DNA of 64,000 nucleotides from Candidatus Obscuribacter sp. (GTDB lineage Bacteria > Cyanobacteriota > Vampirovibrionia > Obscuribacterales > Obscuribacteraceae), in the NCBI GenBank assembly GCA_016718315.1, contig JADKDV010000004.1, positions 620,001-684,000 on the forward strand, in the 5' to 3' direction. Below the pieces are notes generated by a model. The model saw nothing but the letters and a program-made list of their open reading frames with translations, searched no databases and was not told the origin of the DNA. A program made the position numbers and the translations under genes. Of this stretch, positions 31,440 through 40,441 are shown one piece after another. Position 1 is the first letter of the stretch. Each line of letters opens with the position of its first letter.

Positions 31440-34351
31440 CAAGGAAGCGTGGGCAAGTTGAACGACGGGCGCCAAAAGTCAAGCATGAAGATTTGGATAT
31501 TGATGGTGTTGGTGCGTATTTAGACAGGGACTTTGAAGCCGGCGCGATTCCCACAAGGTTGGAACTTTACCTCAAAAAAGTGACCTGTGTGCAGGAAACT
31601 TATAATGAGTTGGGCAAAGACAATATGCGCCTGGCTACAGTGACTCACGACATTTATAGTGACGTTGAGAGCGTACCGCAATATATCGAGCTCGGTAAAT
31701 TTAAAACAGGCCAATCAACTGCATACGACAAGCTTGTCGCCAGCTTCGATTTTAAAGATGGTTTTCTTCAGGATTCATCATACGGAGTCAGTCTTTATCT
31801 AGCTGAAAAAGACATCTTGGGTTTCAAGCATTCGGTAGAAGAGCTTCACGGCATGTCCAGTCGTGAAATGAGAGATTTTTTTATCCTGGCCTATTCCGCC
31901 TCTATTTTTTCACTTTTAGGTTTTTCGCGCGCAGCGAAGGACGGGCGTGAGGCCAGGGGAGTGCTCAAGGGCTTGAGCATCGGGTTGGGTCCTTTGCTTT
32001 GGTACTCCAGCGGTATGATAGTTATGGGAGGTCTGCCTGGGCTAGCATGTGTAGGTATGCTATTTGGTACCAAGTTGATGGCTGTAATTTGCACCGCCAT
32101 TGGTGAGTCCATCATGGCAGCAATTCGGGATGATATGTTTCCAGCGCAAGCAATTGGATTTCACTATGGGGATCACGATAACGTTGCTGACGTTGACTCT
32201 AATGCTGTTGCCTCGGCCGATCTTGGCGGACAGACGCAACAAACTATTGAGTTTAGATGGAAGCAAAACAGTCTACGCAAGGGTATTCAGATTTCTGGTT
32301 ATGATCTCGAATTTGAATGGCGAACTGTTTTGGGTGATGGCAGCATCAAGACTCCAGAGCAATTTTTTGCTGAAACTGATGACGCTATTGAAGCTAAGAG
32401 TAACTTGGATAAAATTCAAAATATCGGCATTTTGATGCTGGAAAACCGTTCATTCCATCAAATGCTGGGATATCTTGCCAATGATAGAGGACGGCTTGAG
32501 GTCAATGGCAAAACCACTCATATGTTTAATCGGCTTGCGCCAAAAACCGCAGATCAAATTTGCCCTGACGAAAAGTGTACGCTTGCGCCAGAGTCCGCCA
32601 ACTTTTTTGCGCAGGGCCTGGAAGTGCCAGTTACTGCATTGGATAACACTGCCATTGCAGGCGATCCCGGGCACAGCGTGATCAATGTTGAGCGTCAAAT
32701 CAATGGTTCTACTACACTTATTTCGATAGACAATCCAGACACTCTAGATGATCCAGGCACGCAGGACATTGAAAATGCACGTGACGGTAATAAATTTGAT
32801 CCACATTGGCCTGATCTGGACAAAAGAAATACATTGGCATGCAATACCAATCTATTCCTGACCGCTGACGAGAGTGCCCAATGCTCAATGGTTGGATTTG
32901 TGGCGGATTACTTTGCCGTACTTGCCGGTAGGCAAGATCTGGTCTTGCAGAATCTCAGTAATCCTAAGCCGGAAGATTTTATCAATCAGGAAAAGCAACT
33001 GAGAGAAATAATGGGCTACTACCCGGCCTCCAAAGTGCCAACGTTTGATATCTTAGCTTCCGAGTTTGCCATTTGTGACAGTTGGTATTCTTCTTATCCA
33101 GGCAATACTTGGGTAAATCGAACCATTGCTATGACCGGTGCTCCTGGCAAACAAACGCGCCCCAAGAAAGATGCCGAGTCAAATAGTCAGGAAGATCAAA
33201 TCGAAGCTATAGAGAATGATCCAGAACATGCTGAGCACATTGAATTTATAGTCGACAATGATATGCCATTTGATGAGAAGTCATTTTTCCGAATTCTGGA
33301 CGAACAGAAGTATAACAATGAGCGAATTTCCTGGGCTACCTATTCTCAAGATATGCCATCACTTCTGGTGGTAGATGCAAGTTACGCCTCGGAATTTCGC
33401 AATCGTATAAACGGTCAGGGTAACCGTCTTCGTCCTATGGATCGATTTTTTGAGGATGCCAAAAAGGGCGAGTTGCCTCAGGTCTTTTGGATTGATCCAA
33501 ACTTTATGGACATGAGCGATATGCGCGAGAATCTGCTCAATTGGGAACCGTCATTGGATAAGAATGGACATTTCTCTAGCGGGTTTATAGACAATAACAC
33601 GGCTAATGACGATCATCCCCCCACTGATATCACACATGGGCAGCATTTTGTACTTGAGATATTTGACGCACTTAAAAATAGTCCACAGTGGCGAGATACC
33701 TTGTTGATCGTTGTTTACGACGAGCACGGCGGTTTTTTTGATCCAGTGGTGCCACCATATCTGGCGCAACCGGAGAGTCCTGCTTTTAAGAGCCTGGGTG
33801 CCAGGGTCCCTGCACTGATCGTCTCGCCATATGTAAGTCGTCAGCTTGTGTCGCACACAAAATTTGATCATGCTTCTATTATGAAGACTGTTTTGACAAA
33901 GTTTTGCTCTAGTGAAGATGGTACTCTTTACCCGGATGTGGAGTCTCAAATTGGCGAAAGAGTAAGGATTGCCGAGCATCTGGGGAGGCTGCTGACCGTG
34001 CCTGAGGAAAGCGCAAGATTTGTTGCCGAAGCTGACCTCAAGAGAAGTAGATCTAAAGCCAAGTCGGGAAAAAATGTCGATAAAGAAAGAGTCAAAGAGA
34101 GCGGTAAAGTCAAGAATGCGATCTTTGGTGGACTGGCGAAGCATCATGATCGCCGTGCTACTTTGAGCATGGTAGTAGATGGTGCGCGATCGACTCTGCA
34201 ATTTGCCCGACAAATAGATATTGCCAAACGCAAGATCAAAAAACCAGCCCCGACTGATTTGCAGCTTCAGTTTAAAGTAGGTAGAGATACTGTGTTTGAC
34301 CGCATTGTAAAGACAGAAGCAACCACAGGTGTTAGCTTAAAAACCTCATAG
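31406..34351 (+). CDS. Phospholipase C / acid phosphatase (PF04185) family protein
   Basis: 981 residues. The C-terminal part (about 335-850) has the phosphoesterase signature: GILMLENRSFHQMLGYL near 340, an internal ASEFAICDSWYSSYPGNTW, then DDHPPTDITHGQHFVLEIFDAL and LLIVVYDEHGGFFDPVVPP near 770. These are the metal-binding and catalytic segments of PLC/AcpA enzymes that cleave phosphodiesters or phosphomonoesters. The N-terminal 300 residues are extra and include two hydrophobic segments (about 190-235), so it may be membrane-bound. No Sec signal peptide. A basic tail follows the domain. The start codon overlaps the previous gene by 34 bases and lacks a ribosome-binding site, so the true N-terminus is uncertain. 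Confidence 0.88.
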   Translation: MRQNDKNEDGIARKRGQVERRAPKVKHEDLDIDGVGAYLDRDFEAGAIPTRLELYLKKVTCVQETYNELGKDNMRLATVTHDIYSDVESVPQYIELGKFKTGQSTAYDKLVASFDFKDGFLQDSSYGVSLYLAEKDILGFKHSVEELHGMSSREMRDFFILAYSASIFSLLGFSRAAKDGREARGVLKGLSIGLGPLLWYSSGMIVMGGLPGLACVGMLFGTKLMAVICTAIGESIMAAIRDDMFPAQAIGFHYGDHDNVADVDSNAVASADLGGQTQQTIEFRWKQNSLRKGIQISGYDLEFEWRTVLGDGSIKTPEQFFAETDDAIEAKSNLDKIQNIGILMLENRSFHQMLGYLANDRGRLEVNGKTTHMFNRLAPKTADQICPDEKCTLAPESANFFAQGLEVPVTALDNTAIAGDPGHSVINVERQINGSTTLISIDNPDTLDDPGTQDIENARDGNKFDPHWPDLDKRNTLACNTNLFLTADESAQCSMVGFVADYFAVLAGRQDLVLQNLSNPKPEDFINQEKQLREIMGYYPASKVPTFDILASEFAICDSWYSSYPGNTWVNRTIAMTGAPGKQTRPKKDAESNSQEDQIEAIENDPEHAEHIEFIVDNDMPFDEKSFFRILDEQKYNNERISWATYSQDMPSLLVVDASYASEFRNRINGQGNRLRPMDRFFEDAKKGELPQVFWIDPNFMDMSDMRENLLNWEPSLDKNGHFSSGFIDNNTANDDHPPTDITHGQHFVLEIFDALKNSPQWRDTLLIVVYDEHGGFFDPVVPPYLAQPESPAFKSLGARVPALIVSPYVSRQLVSHTKFDHASIMKTVLTKFCSSEDGTLYPDVESQIGERVRIAEHLGRLLTVPEESARFVAEADLKRSRSKAKSGKNVDKERVKESGKVKNAIFGGLAKHHDRRATLSMVVDGARSTLQFARQIDIAKRKIKKPAPTDLQLQFKVGRDTVFDRIVKTEATTGVSLKTS

Positions 34352-34405
34352 TCATAGTATCCCCTCTCGTACTTTTTTAACTCACCCGATTTAGGAAATT
34401 AATCG

Positions 34406-35242
34406 ATGTCTACTCGCTTATGGTTATCTGGTTGCAGTCTTGATGCCATTGACTCATGGATGGGCTCTAAAGATGAGGAGTGCTTATCTCAGATATTGGC
34501 TTATGCTGAGCAGTACCTCGATGGCAAAAACGATGAAGACATTGAATTGCTTGAGTCAGTCAAGCAGTTAATAACTGAACTGGTCTTTACCGATAGAGAG
34601 CAATGTTGCCACGATCCCGACTGTGGCGAAGAGCACGCTCATGATGAGCATAGTCACGGTAAAGATGCTGAGAACGATGACTCTGATGCGCCGGACGATG
34701 AGGAGCAAGAGGACGAGGGCGAAGAAGCCGAAGAAGACTCCGATGATGACTCCGAAGAAGAATCTGATGAAGGCTCTGATGAGGACGATGAGGAAGGCGA
34801 TGATGAACCAGGTGAAACCGAAACTCTCGCCGAGGTTACTGCCGCCTACATCCTGGCTCGTTGCGCTTCTACAACATGTTGGCCCGAGGGGAATGATGAG
34901 CAAGAGTGGAGCTATGCGGAGATTGCCGATCTTGAGAGTCAGTTAGGTCCAAGATTTGGTGAGGACTTAATTTGGTTGCACTTTATTCTCGGTGGACGCA
35001 GTTTGTTTGACCTTGATTTTGACCCACAGGTTGGGTTCTGTTCGTTTTTTAGCAATGAGCAAGTTGTCCTATTTAAGGAGGCGCTGCTAAGAGTGCGTGC
35101 TGAATGTGCTGAAATTGTTGATCAAGGTCGCTTAAACGAACAAGACTTTGATAGCGACATGGTTGACACCATGCAGTACCTGGCAGATGACCTGGCTGTC
35201 CTTGAAGAAGCCGGGCACGATTTGTTTATATATGTGAGTTAA
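34406..35242 (+). CDS. Hypothetical protein with long Asp/Glu insert
   Basis: 278 residues. Residues about 1-65 and 145-278 look like one globular alpha/beta protein. Between them lies a strongly acidic low-complexity insert of about 65 residues (runs such as DDEEQEDEGEEAEEDSDDDS) preceded by a His/Cys cluster (CCHDPDCGEEHAHDEHSHG) that could bind metal. The N-terminal GSKDEE motif recalls some DUF7691-like unknowns, but only weakly. No signal peptide. The next gene, 98 bases on, is also an acidic unknown. Confidence 0.6.
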   Translation: MSTRLWLSGCSLDAIDSWMGSKDEECLSQILAYAEQYLDGKNDEDIELLESVKQLITELVFTDREQCCHDPDCGEEHAHDEHSHGKDAENDDSDAPDDEEQEDEGEEAEEDSDDDSEEESDEGSDEDDEEGDDEPGETETLAEVTAAYILARCASTTCWPEGNDEQEWSYAEIADLESQLGPRFGEDLIWLHFILGGRSLFDLDFDPQVGFCSFFSNEQVVLFKEALLRVRAECAEIVDQGRLNEQDFDSDMVDTMQYLADDLAVLEEAGHDLFIYVS

Positions 35243-35340
35243 AGCAGCTGCGTATGACCATAATTTAGTGAATGTTTAGCTCTTATGTTTGTCGTGGTTT
35301 AAATTCATAGACCATTCGATAGTTTGAGGAGCGTAAATAG

Positions 35341-35964
35341 ATGGCTGATGACCAAAAGTACCCCTTTTGCGTGACGGCGCGGATAGATGAATGCATCGGA
35401 CCAATGGATCGAGGCGAGCGCTATGAGGACCCTCTTATGGAGGCTTTGCAAGGGCGGGGACTTGGCGAGGTTACAGGCGGTGGTACCCAGCTCGATGAAA
35501 ATAATCAGATTGTATGTGCTGATATAGAAATGTACCTGCTTAATTTGGACGAGGCACTCAGCTTTGCCCGTGAGACTCTACTCAAGCTGGGTGTGCCCTA
35601 TGGGTCTCATATTACTTTTGAACGTGATGGTGAGATTGTTAGTGAGCCAATAGGTGATGCTGAGTGCCTTGGTATTTATCTTGATGGCGTAGGATTGTCG
35701 GACGAAGTCTATGCACAGCTTGATTTTGACGAGTTTTTTGCAAGTCTGGCAAGCGAGCTAAAATTGGTTGGTGAGTTGCGCGGCATTCAGCAATCAGATG
35801 AAGAGACTGGCTTGTTTGTCTTTGGCCCATCGGCTGATGAAATATACGCAACTTTGCAGTCCATGCCGGTCAAAGCTCCTATACTGCAAAACGCGAGAAT
35901 AGCTTTTAAGCGCAAAGATGCAGACAAGTTACCTAAAGAAGTAAGGCTGCCTGAATCTGGTTGA
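35341..35964 (+). CDS. Hypothetical acidic protein
   Basis: 207 residues, soluble. The N-terminal segment RIDECIGPMDRGERYEDPLMEAL followed by GEVTGGGTQL is a pattern I have seen in uncharacterised bacterial proteins with a ferredoxin-like layout, without known function. TTTGAGGAGCG precedes the ATG, a strong ribosome-binding site. It sits between the acidic-insert gene and the first kinase gene (41 bases), so it could be cotranscribed with the kinases. Confidence 0.65.
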   Translation: MADDQKYPFCVTARIDECIGPMDRGERYEDPLMEALQGRGLGEVTGGGTQLDENNQIVCADIEMYLLNLDEALSFARETLLKLGVPYGSHITFERDGEIVSEPIGDAECLGIYLDGVGLSDEVYAQLDFDEFFASLASELKLVGELRGIQQSDEETGLFVFGPSADEIYATLQSMPVKAPILQNARIAFKRKDADKLPKEVRLPESG

Positions 35965-36005
35965 GTTGAGAACTTAAAGCATTTTGGCTTTTTCAGGTGT
36001 TATAG

Positions 36006-37550
36006 ATGCGGGATGAGCAATATTCTAAACTCTGGCTGAGAAAGACAAATCAACTGCGATCTAAACCCCAGGAAACTGAAGTGAGCATTGATTGCTTTCC
36101 CTATGGTTTGACCAGTATCGCAGATGGTGCCGTCGATCTCATTGAAGATGCCAAACCTACTTATTTGCGTATGCTTTATTGGCTTTTTGTTTTTGTCCTA
36201 ATTTCTGCGCTAGGGCTTGCAGTTTCTTATATTGCTGTAGGCAGGGGCGCTGGAGCCTACAGTACAATGATTCTCTTAGTGGCAGGTTTGATATGGCCGC
36301 TATTCTGTATCAAATTTTTGGGTAAGAGAATTTACGAGCCTCTGGAATATTACATTTCAACCAAGCTTTTCAAGTTGGTGTCAATAACAGCCACCCACAG
36401 AGAGCTGCGTCTATTTTTAAAGAAGCAAGCGCCAATATATATTCGCTGGTCGGTACTGGAGTCTATCAAGCTCTCAGATCAGTTAACGGGCGACAATCAG
36501 AAGGTGCTTTTTATCGGAGCCTCGTTGAAGGAACCTATCCAGATTGCTCTTTCCGCTCTACACACACATGAAAATTGGATGATGCTTTCTGCAGCAATTG
36601 CTTGTTTTGCACCACATATTGAAATAGATCAGGCAATTGGCAGAGCGCTTACTGTGCAAAGTATGGAGTCCTCATTTACGGAGCTTTGGCTCGATAGCCT
36701 TACCGTGGCGCCGGAGCAGGCCTCTTTGGAATTGATACCGCAAGGTGAGAAACTCAATAACGAAAAGTATGTAGTCCAGAATAAACTAGGCTCAGGAGGA
36801 CAAGGGCAAGCCTATCTTTGCCTCGATACAAGCACAAATCAGGAAGTTGTGATTAAGACCTATCTTTTGCCTATTTATCAAGGAAAGCGTGTTAAGGACC
36901 TTGCTATTCACCAGCTTGAGTCAGAGGCTATTGTCTTGCAACGAATCAATCATCCGCAAATAGTGCAGTTCATTGATTGGTTTTGTCAGTCCAATCGTGC
37001 CTTTCTCGTTCTCAATTCTATCAAAGGCGTGTCCTTGCGTCAGTGGATTAAGGCAAATGGTATTCCATCGGCAGATCTAGCCCGAGATATGACTAAGCAG
37101 ATGTGTGAAATTTTGGGTTATTTACATTCTTTTGAGCCGCCAATTGTTCATCGCGACTTTACCCCTGATAATTTGATGGTTGATGAGAATGTCAGACTAA
37201 CTCTAATCGATTTTACTATTGCTGAGCCCAGTGGCGCTGTAACTGGCTTGCCTCCTGCCGGACAGCCGTGCTATATGCCGCCTGAGCAGTTTCGAGGAGA
37301 GTCCTGCGTGCAGTCTGATATTTATGCTTTAGGTGGTACTCTTCAGTTTGTCTTGACCGGAGCAGATCCAGAAGCTCTGGAGCAAACTGATTTGTCGCAG
37401 TCTTACCCATTAGTTCCAGCCGAGTTGGCTGAGATTGTCTACAGCTGCCGGGCGCAGGAAGCTTCTGCGCGATTTGAGTCAGTTGCTCGTTTGCGTGAAC
37501 ACCTGCATGAACACCTGCATGAACACCTGCATGAACACCTTAAGGAATGA
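36006..37550 (+). CDS. Membrane-associated Ser/Thr protein kinase (paralogue 1)
   Basis: 514 residues. Two membrane helices (about 55-78 and 86-104) follow a short N-terminal region containing DCFPYGLT. The Hanks-type kinase domain covers about 254-500: LGSGGQGQAY P-loop, VVIK Lys284, HRDFTPDN catalytic loop (Asp384, Asn389) and the metal-binding Asp402 in a DFT rather than DFG motif. It phosphorylates Ser/Thr, or possibly Tyr, residues of target proteins. The usual catalytic-loop Lys is Thr. The C-terminus is the repeated EHLH, encoded by a 12-bp tandem repeat. The paralogue starts 8 bases downstream. Confidence 0.9.
   Translation: MRDEQYSKLWLRKTNQLRSKPQETEVSIDCFPYGLTSIADGAVDLIEDAKPTYLRMLYWLFVFVLISALGLAVSYIAVGRGAGAYSTMILLVAGLIWPLFCIKFLGKRIYEPLEYYISTKLFKLVSITATHRELRLFLKKQAPIYIRWSVLESIKLSDQLTGDNQKVLFIGASLKEPIQIALSALHTHENWMMLSAAIACFAPHIEIDQAIGRALTVQSMESSFTELWLDSLTVAPEQASLELIPQGEKLNNEKYVVQNKLGSGGQGQAYLCLDTSTNQEVVIKTYLLPIYQGKRVKDLAIHQLESEAIVLQRINHPQIVQFIDWFCQSNRAFLVLNSIKGVSLRQWIKANGIPSADLARDMTKQMCEILGYLHSFEPPIVHRDFTPDNLMVDENVRLTLIDFTIAEPSGAVTGLPPAGQPCYMPPEQFRGESCVQSDIYALGGTLQFVLTGADPEALEQTDLSQSYPLVPAELAEIVYSCRAQEASARFESVARLREHLHEHLHEHLHEHLKE
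37497..37540. repeat. 12-bp tandem repeat at the kinase junction
   Basis: Three perfect copies of GAACACCTGCAT plus a partial fourth, encoding EHLH repeats at the end of kinase 1. The unit is in phase with the reading frame. Confidence 0.9.
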
Positions 37551-37557
37551 TGCCGGT

Positions 37558-39009
37558 ATGGATAATCAACTAAGTATTAGCAAAATTGAGTATTGTCCAT
37601 TTGGTCCTACGCAACAAAAATTGCTTGTTGTCCTTTGTCTGACTGCTATGGTATCAGGCGATCTGATAGCTATTTTTATTGCTATAGGGGTGGCTCTATT
37701 TGGAAATTCAGTTGGTGGCGCAAATGGTGGCAAAATCATTTTGGTCGCTGCTATTTACCTTGTGTTTGCTTTGATAGGTTTGAATCAAAATATCGGGTCA
37801 ATGCGCAAGTCCTTATTGAAGACCGCACAGTCTTTAGTTATTACTAGCGTAGGAGCAATTTTTCCTTTTGGTGCTCTTTTTCAATTGAGAGGTCGGCGCT
37901 GGCGACGCTGGAAAGAACTCTCCCAGGTCTTGCTCCGTTGGCAGGAAGGCTGCGAATTTAAACCAGAGGATGCCATAGTATTGCGCTTCAAAGATGGTTG
38001 TGAGGCGACGATTGCTTTACAGGCAACCAGCAATCAAGAATTGGAAAAGTTGATCGTAGCTCTTGAGATGTGGGTGCCTCAAAGTGCTCTCACTGCAAAC
38101 TTTTCTGAATTGAGAGGCTTTATCAGTCCGGCACTCAGGGCTCAGGGTATTTCTAGCTATACCGCACTCTGGAACGATGAATTGAGTCGCAGGTTTAGCC
38201 AGGCAGCATTCATAGTTTTGCCGCCAAATACTAAGCTGCAAAATGGCCGCTACGAAATTGTCAGTCAGTTGTGTTTTGGCGGGTTTTCGGCGGTCTACAA
38301 TGGCATAGACTCAAGAGGACAGCAAGTTGTTGTTAAAGAGCTTTCATTGGCCCATCTTGAGAATGAAAAAACTAGAGAGAGCCTTTTGCAGCATATAGAA
38401 AGAGAAGCTGCTTTACTGTCTAAGCTCAATCATAGTCGTATTTGTCACTTGCTTGATACTTTTGTCGAAAGAGACAGGCAATATCTTGTGCTCGAAAAAA
38501 TACCAGGGAAAACATTGCGACAAATAGTCTCAGAATCTGGGCCATTGAGTGAAAAAGCTGTACTGGCGCTGTCCTTGCAAATGGTGGAAATTCTGGATTA
38601 CTTGCACGGACAATCACCACCGATGGTGCACAGGGACTTTACCCCGGATAACTTAATTGTGCGCGATGGTAATTACCTCATACTCATAGATTTTAACGCT
38701 GCCACTGAATTTATGTCGGGAGCAACCGGGACAATCATCGGAAAACATCACTACATGCCGCCAGAACAAATCAAAGGCAAAGCCCAGCCGAGTAGTGACT
38801 ATTACAGCATGGCCGGGACATTGTCATTTCTTTTGACTGGCAAAGAGCCCAGACCTCTTGCCCAGGTAGAACTTAAGGCAGCCGGAGTGCAGATTTCGTC
38901 CAAATTCAGCGATCTTTTGACTGCCATGACAAAGATGGACATGGTGTCTCGTCCAGATCTCGCTCAAATTGCCGCGACTTTGCAGGATTGTGCCAGTGTA
39001 CGCACCTGA
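37558..39009 (+). CDS. Membrane-associated Ser/Thr protein kinase (paralogue 2)
   Basis: 483 residues from ATG 37558. An upstream open frame only reads through the 12-bp repeats of kinase 1. Same layout as the preceding gene: EYCPFGPT near the N-terminus, two hydrophobic segments (about 22-48 and 59-78), a linker and a kinase domain (about 230-480). Key residues: Lys260 (VVVK), HRDFTPDN with Asp360/Asn365, and Asp378 in DFN instead of DFG. The P-loop is weak (LCFGGFSAVY, first Gly missing). The conserved lineage-specific HRDFTPDN loop in both copies suggests an old tandem duplication with shared biochemistry. Confidence 0.9.
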   Translation: MDNQLSISKIEYCPFGPTQQKLLVVLCLTAMVSGDLIAIFIAIGVALFGNSVGGANGGKIILVAAIYLVFALIGLNQNIGSMRKSLLKTAQSLVITSVGAIFPFGALFQLRGRRWRRWKELSQVLLRWQEGCEFKPEDAIVLRFKDGCEATIALQATSNQELEKLIVALEMWVPQSALTANFSELRGFISPALRAQGISSYTALWNDELSRRFSQAAFIVLPPNTKLQNGRYEIVSQLCFGGFSAVYNGIDSRGQQVVVKELSLAHLENEKTRESLLQHIEREAALLSKLNHSRICHLLDTFVERDRQYLVLEKIPGKTLRQIVSESGPLSEKAVLALSLQMVEILDYLHGQSPPMVHRDFTPDNLIVRDGNYLILIDFNAATEFMSGATGTIIGKHHYMPPEQIKGKAQPSSDYYSMAGTLSFLLTGKEPRPLAQVELKAAGVQISSKFSDLLTAMTKMDMVSRPDLAQIAATLQDCASVRT

Positions 39010-39083
39010 GGGGAGCAGCGCTAAATCGCCATATTGAAGGCAATAGGTAATATCAAAAGCAAATGGTCAGATTGGAGGTGAGC

Positions 39084-40391
39084 TCACGGCTTCAAATGTT
39101 TGATAAAAAACTGTCTGGCAAGCTCGATATTGCCGCCTTTTTCGATGTCGTGACCGGTGCCGGGCAAAATGTATAACTCTGTCGATACGCCTGCCGCCTT
39201 GAGTTTATCGGCCAGCTCCTGACTCTGGCTGGTCGGTACTATTGTGTCCATTGCTCCGTGTACGATTAAAAACGGCGGATTGTTAGCTGAGACATAAGTA
39301 GTGGGACTGGCTTGCAAAGCCAGCGCGCTCCGAGTTGTGGCTTGCCCGCCCAGGAGCATACTGAGAGGTGCTGCCGGAGATACTGTATCCCACTCTTGAC
39401 CGGGCTGCATTTGACTGCCCAGAGCGACCAGATCGCTTGGTCCGCAAAAATCACAAACTGCTTGCACATTTTTGCTGATGCTTTTGTCTCCCAGACCTAG
39501 ATCGAGAGCGGCATTGTTAGCTGAGGTCCCCATCAGTGATACCAGATGTCCGCCAGCGGAGCTGCCCCAGAGTCCGATGCGATTTGCGTCGATATTAAAC
39601 TTACTGGCATTGGTTTTGACCCAGCGCAGGCAAGTATTTAAGTCCTCTATTTGAGCTGGAAATATGCCCTCTGATGAAAGCCGATAGTGCACCACTGCCA
39701 CCGCAAAACCATTTTTGACAAAGCTTGAAACCCAAGTTGGCGCGCTCTTGGGGCGGCTGAGCCAGCTGCCGCCGTGGACATAGATTATGAGCGGTGCTTT
39801 GGCACTACTGGCGGGAGGAGTGTAGATACTTATTTGATGTGCCTGGTCGTTGAGACCCGGCCAGTAGCTCAATTTTTCAAATTTATTTGTGTTTGCTGTA
39901 CTCAGTTTGGTCCTGATACCAGCCGGCAGTTTGTCCATGAGCCTATCCGGCAAGATTTGATCGATGGCTTGTAGCAGATTGTCATCGCTAGTAGCGGTAG
40001 TGTTTGCTGTAGCAGCGGTGCCACTCGTTTTGGCTGTCGTTGCGGTAGTACCGGCTTTGGGATTTGCCTTTGTGGCATTTGTCTTTTGGGCAGTGGCATT
40101 TGCAGCAGTTGTATTAGTACTTGAACTTGCAGCCGCAGCAACTGCAGCAGCTGCCGCCTTACTCTTGCTGCCCGTCAGTTTGTTGATTTCGCCTAAGACT
40201 TTCGTTTTTACGTTGGCTGGTACTTTGCCTTTGTATTTTTGTAGCACTTTGCTTGTGGCTCTGTCTATCAGATCCTCCAAGCTCGTGCCCGCAAGCGCGT
40301 TACTCGGGCTTGTTGCAGCTGTCTCTTTAGCTGAGACAAAACCAGTGGAGAGGACGAGTAGCGTAGACATAAACAGTAATTCTAAACGCAA
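39084..40391 (-). CDS. Secreted alpha/beta-hydrolase esterase (HGGG/HSL-like)
   Basis: 435 residues. N-terminal signal peptide (LLFMSTLLVLSTGFVSA), an Ala/Thr/Asn-rich disordered region (about 80-140), then an esterase domain. The oxyanion motif is VHGGSWLSRP, the nucleophile WGSSAGGHLV (Ser), the acid in VHGAMDTIVPT and the base in GTGHDIEKGG. Similar to hormone-sensitive-lipase/carbohydrate-esterase enzymes that cleave ester side groups. The TTG start at 40391 follows a strong GAGGACGAG box; the ATG seven codons later has none. Probably extracytoplasmic. Confidence 0.9.
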   Translation of the reverse strand: MRLELLFMSTLLVLSTGFVSAKETAATSPSNALAGTSLEDLIDRATSKVLQKYKGKVPANVKTKVLGEINKLTGSKSKAAAAAVAAAASSSTNTTAANATAQKTNATKANPKAGTTATTAKTSGTAATANTTATSDDNLLQAIDQILPDRLMDKLPAGIRTKLSTANTNKFEKLSYWPGLNDQAHQISIYTPPASSAKAPLIIYVHGGSWLSRPKSAPTWVSSFVKNGFAVAVVHYRLSSEGIFPAQIEDLNTCLRWVKTNASKFNIDANRIGLWGSSAGGHLVSLMGTSANNAALDLGLGDKSISKNVQAVCDFCGPSDLVALGSQMQPGQEWDTVSPAAPLSMLLGGQATTRSALALQASPTTYVSANNPPFLIVHGAMDTIVPTSQSQELADKLKAAGVSTELYILPGTGHDIEKGGNIELARQFFIKHLKP

Positions 40392-40441
40392 GATCTCGTC
40401 CTCAAAGGTTGATGTAATGTTGGGGTACTGCGAGCTTGTGC

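Noticed and set aside
33551..34213. Minus-strand 220-codon frame inside the phospholipase gene
   Set aside because: It lies opposite the conserved catalytic segment YDEHGG and has no protein-like features.
37435..37557. Earlier start for the second kinase, reading through the NTCM repeats
   Set aside because: That stretch is the 12-bp repeat of the first kinase gene in another frame; the ATG at 37558 is just after the stop of kinase 1 and gives the paralogue's normal N-terminus.
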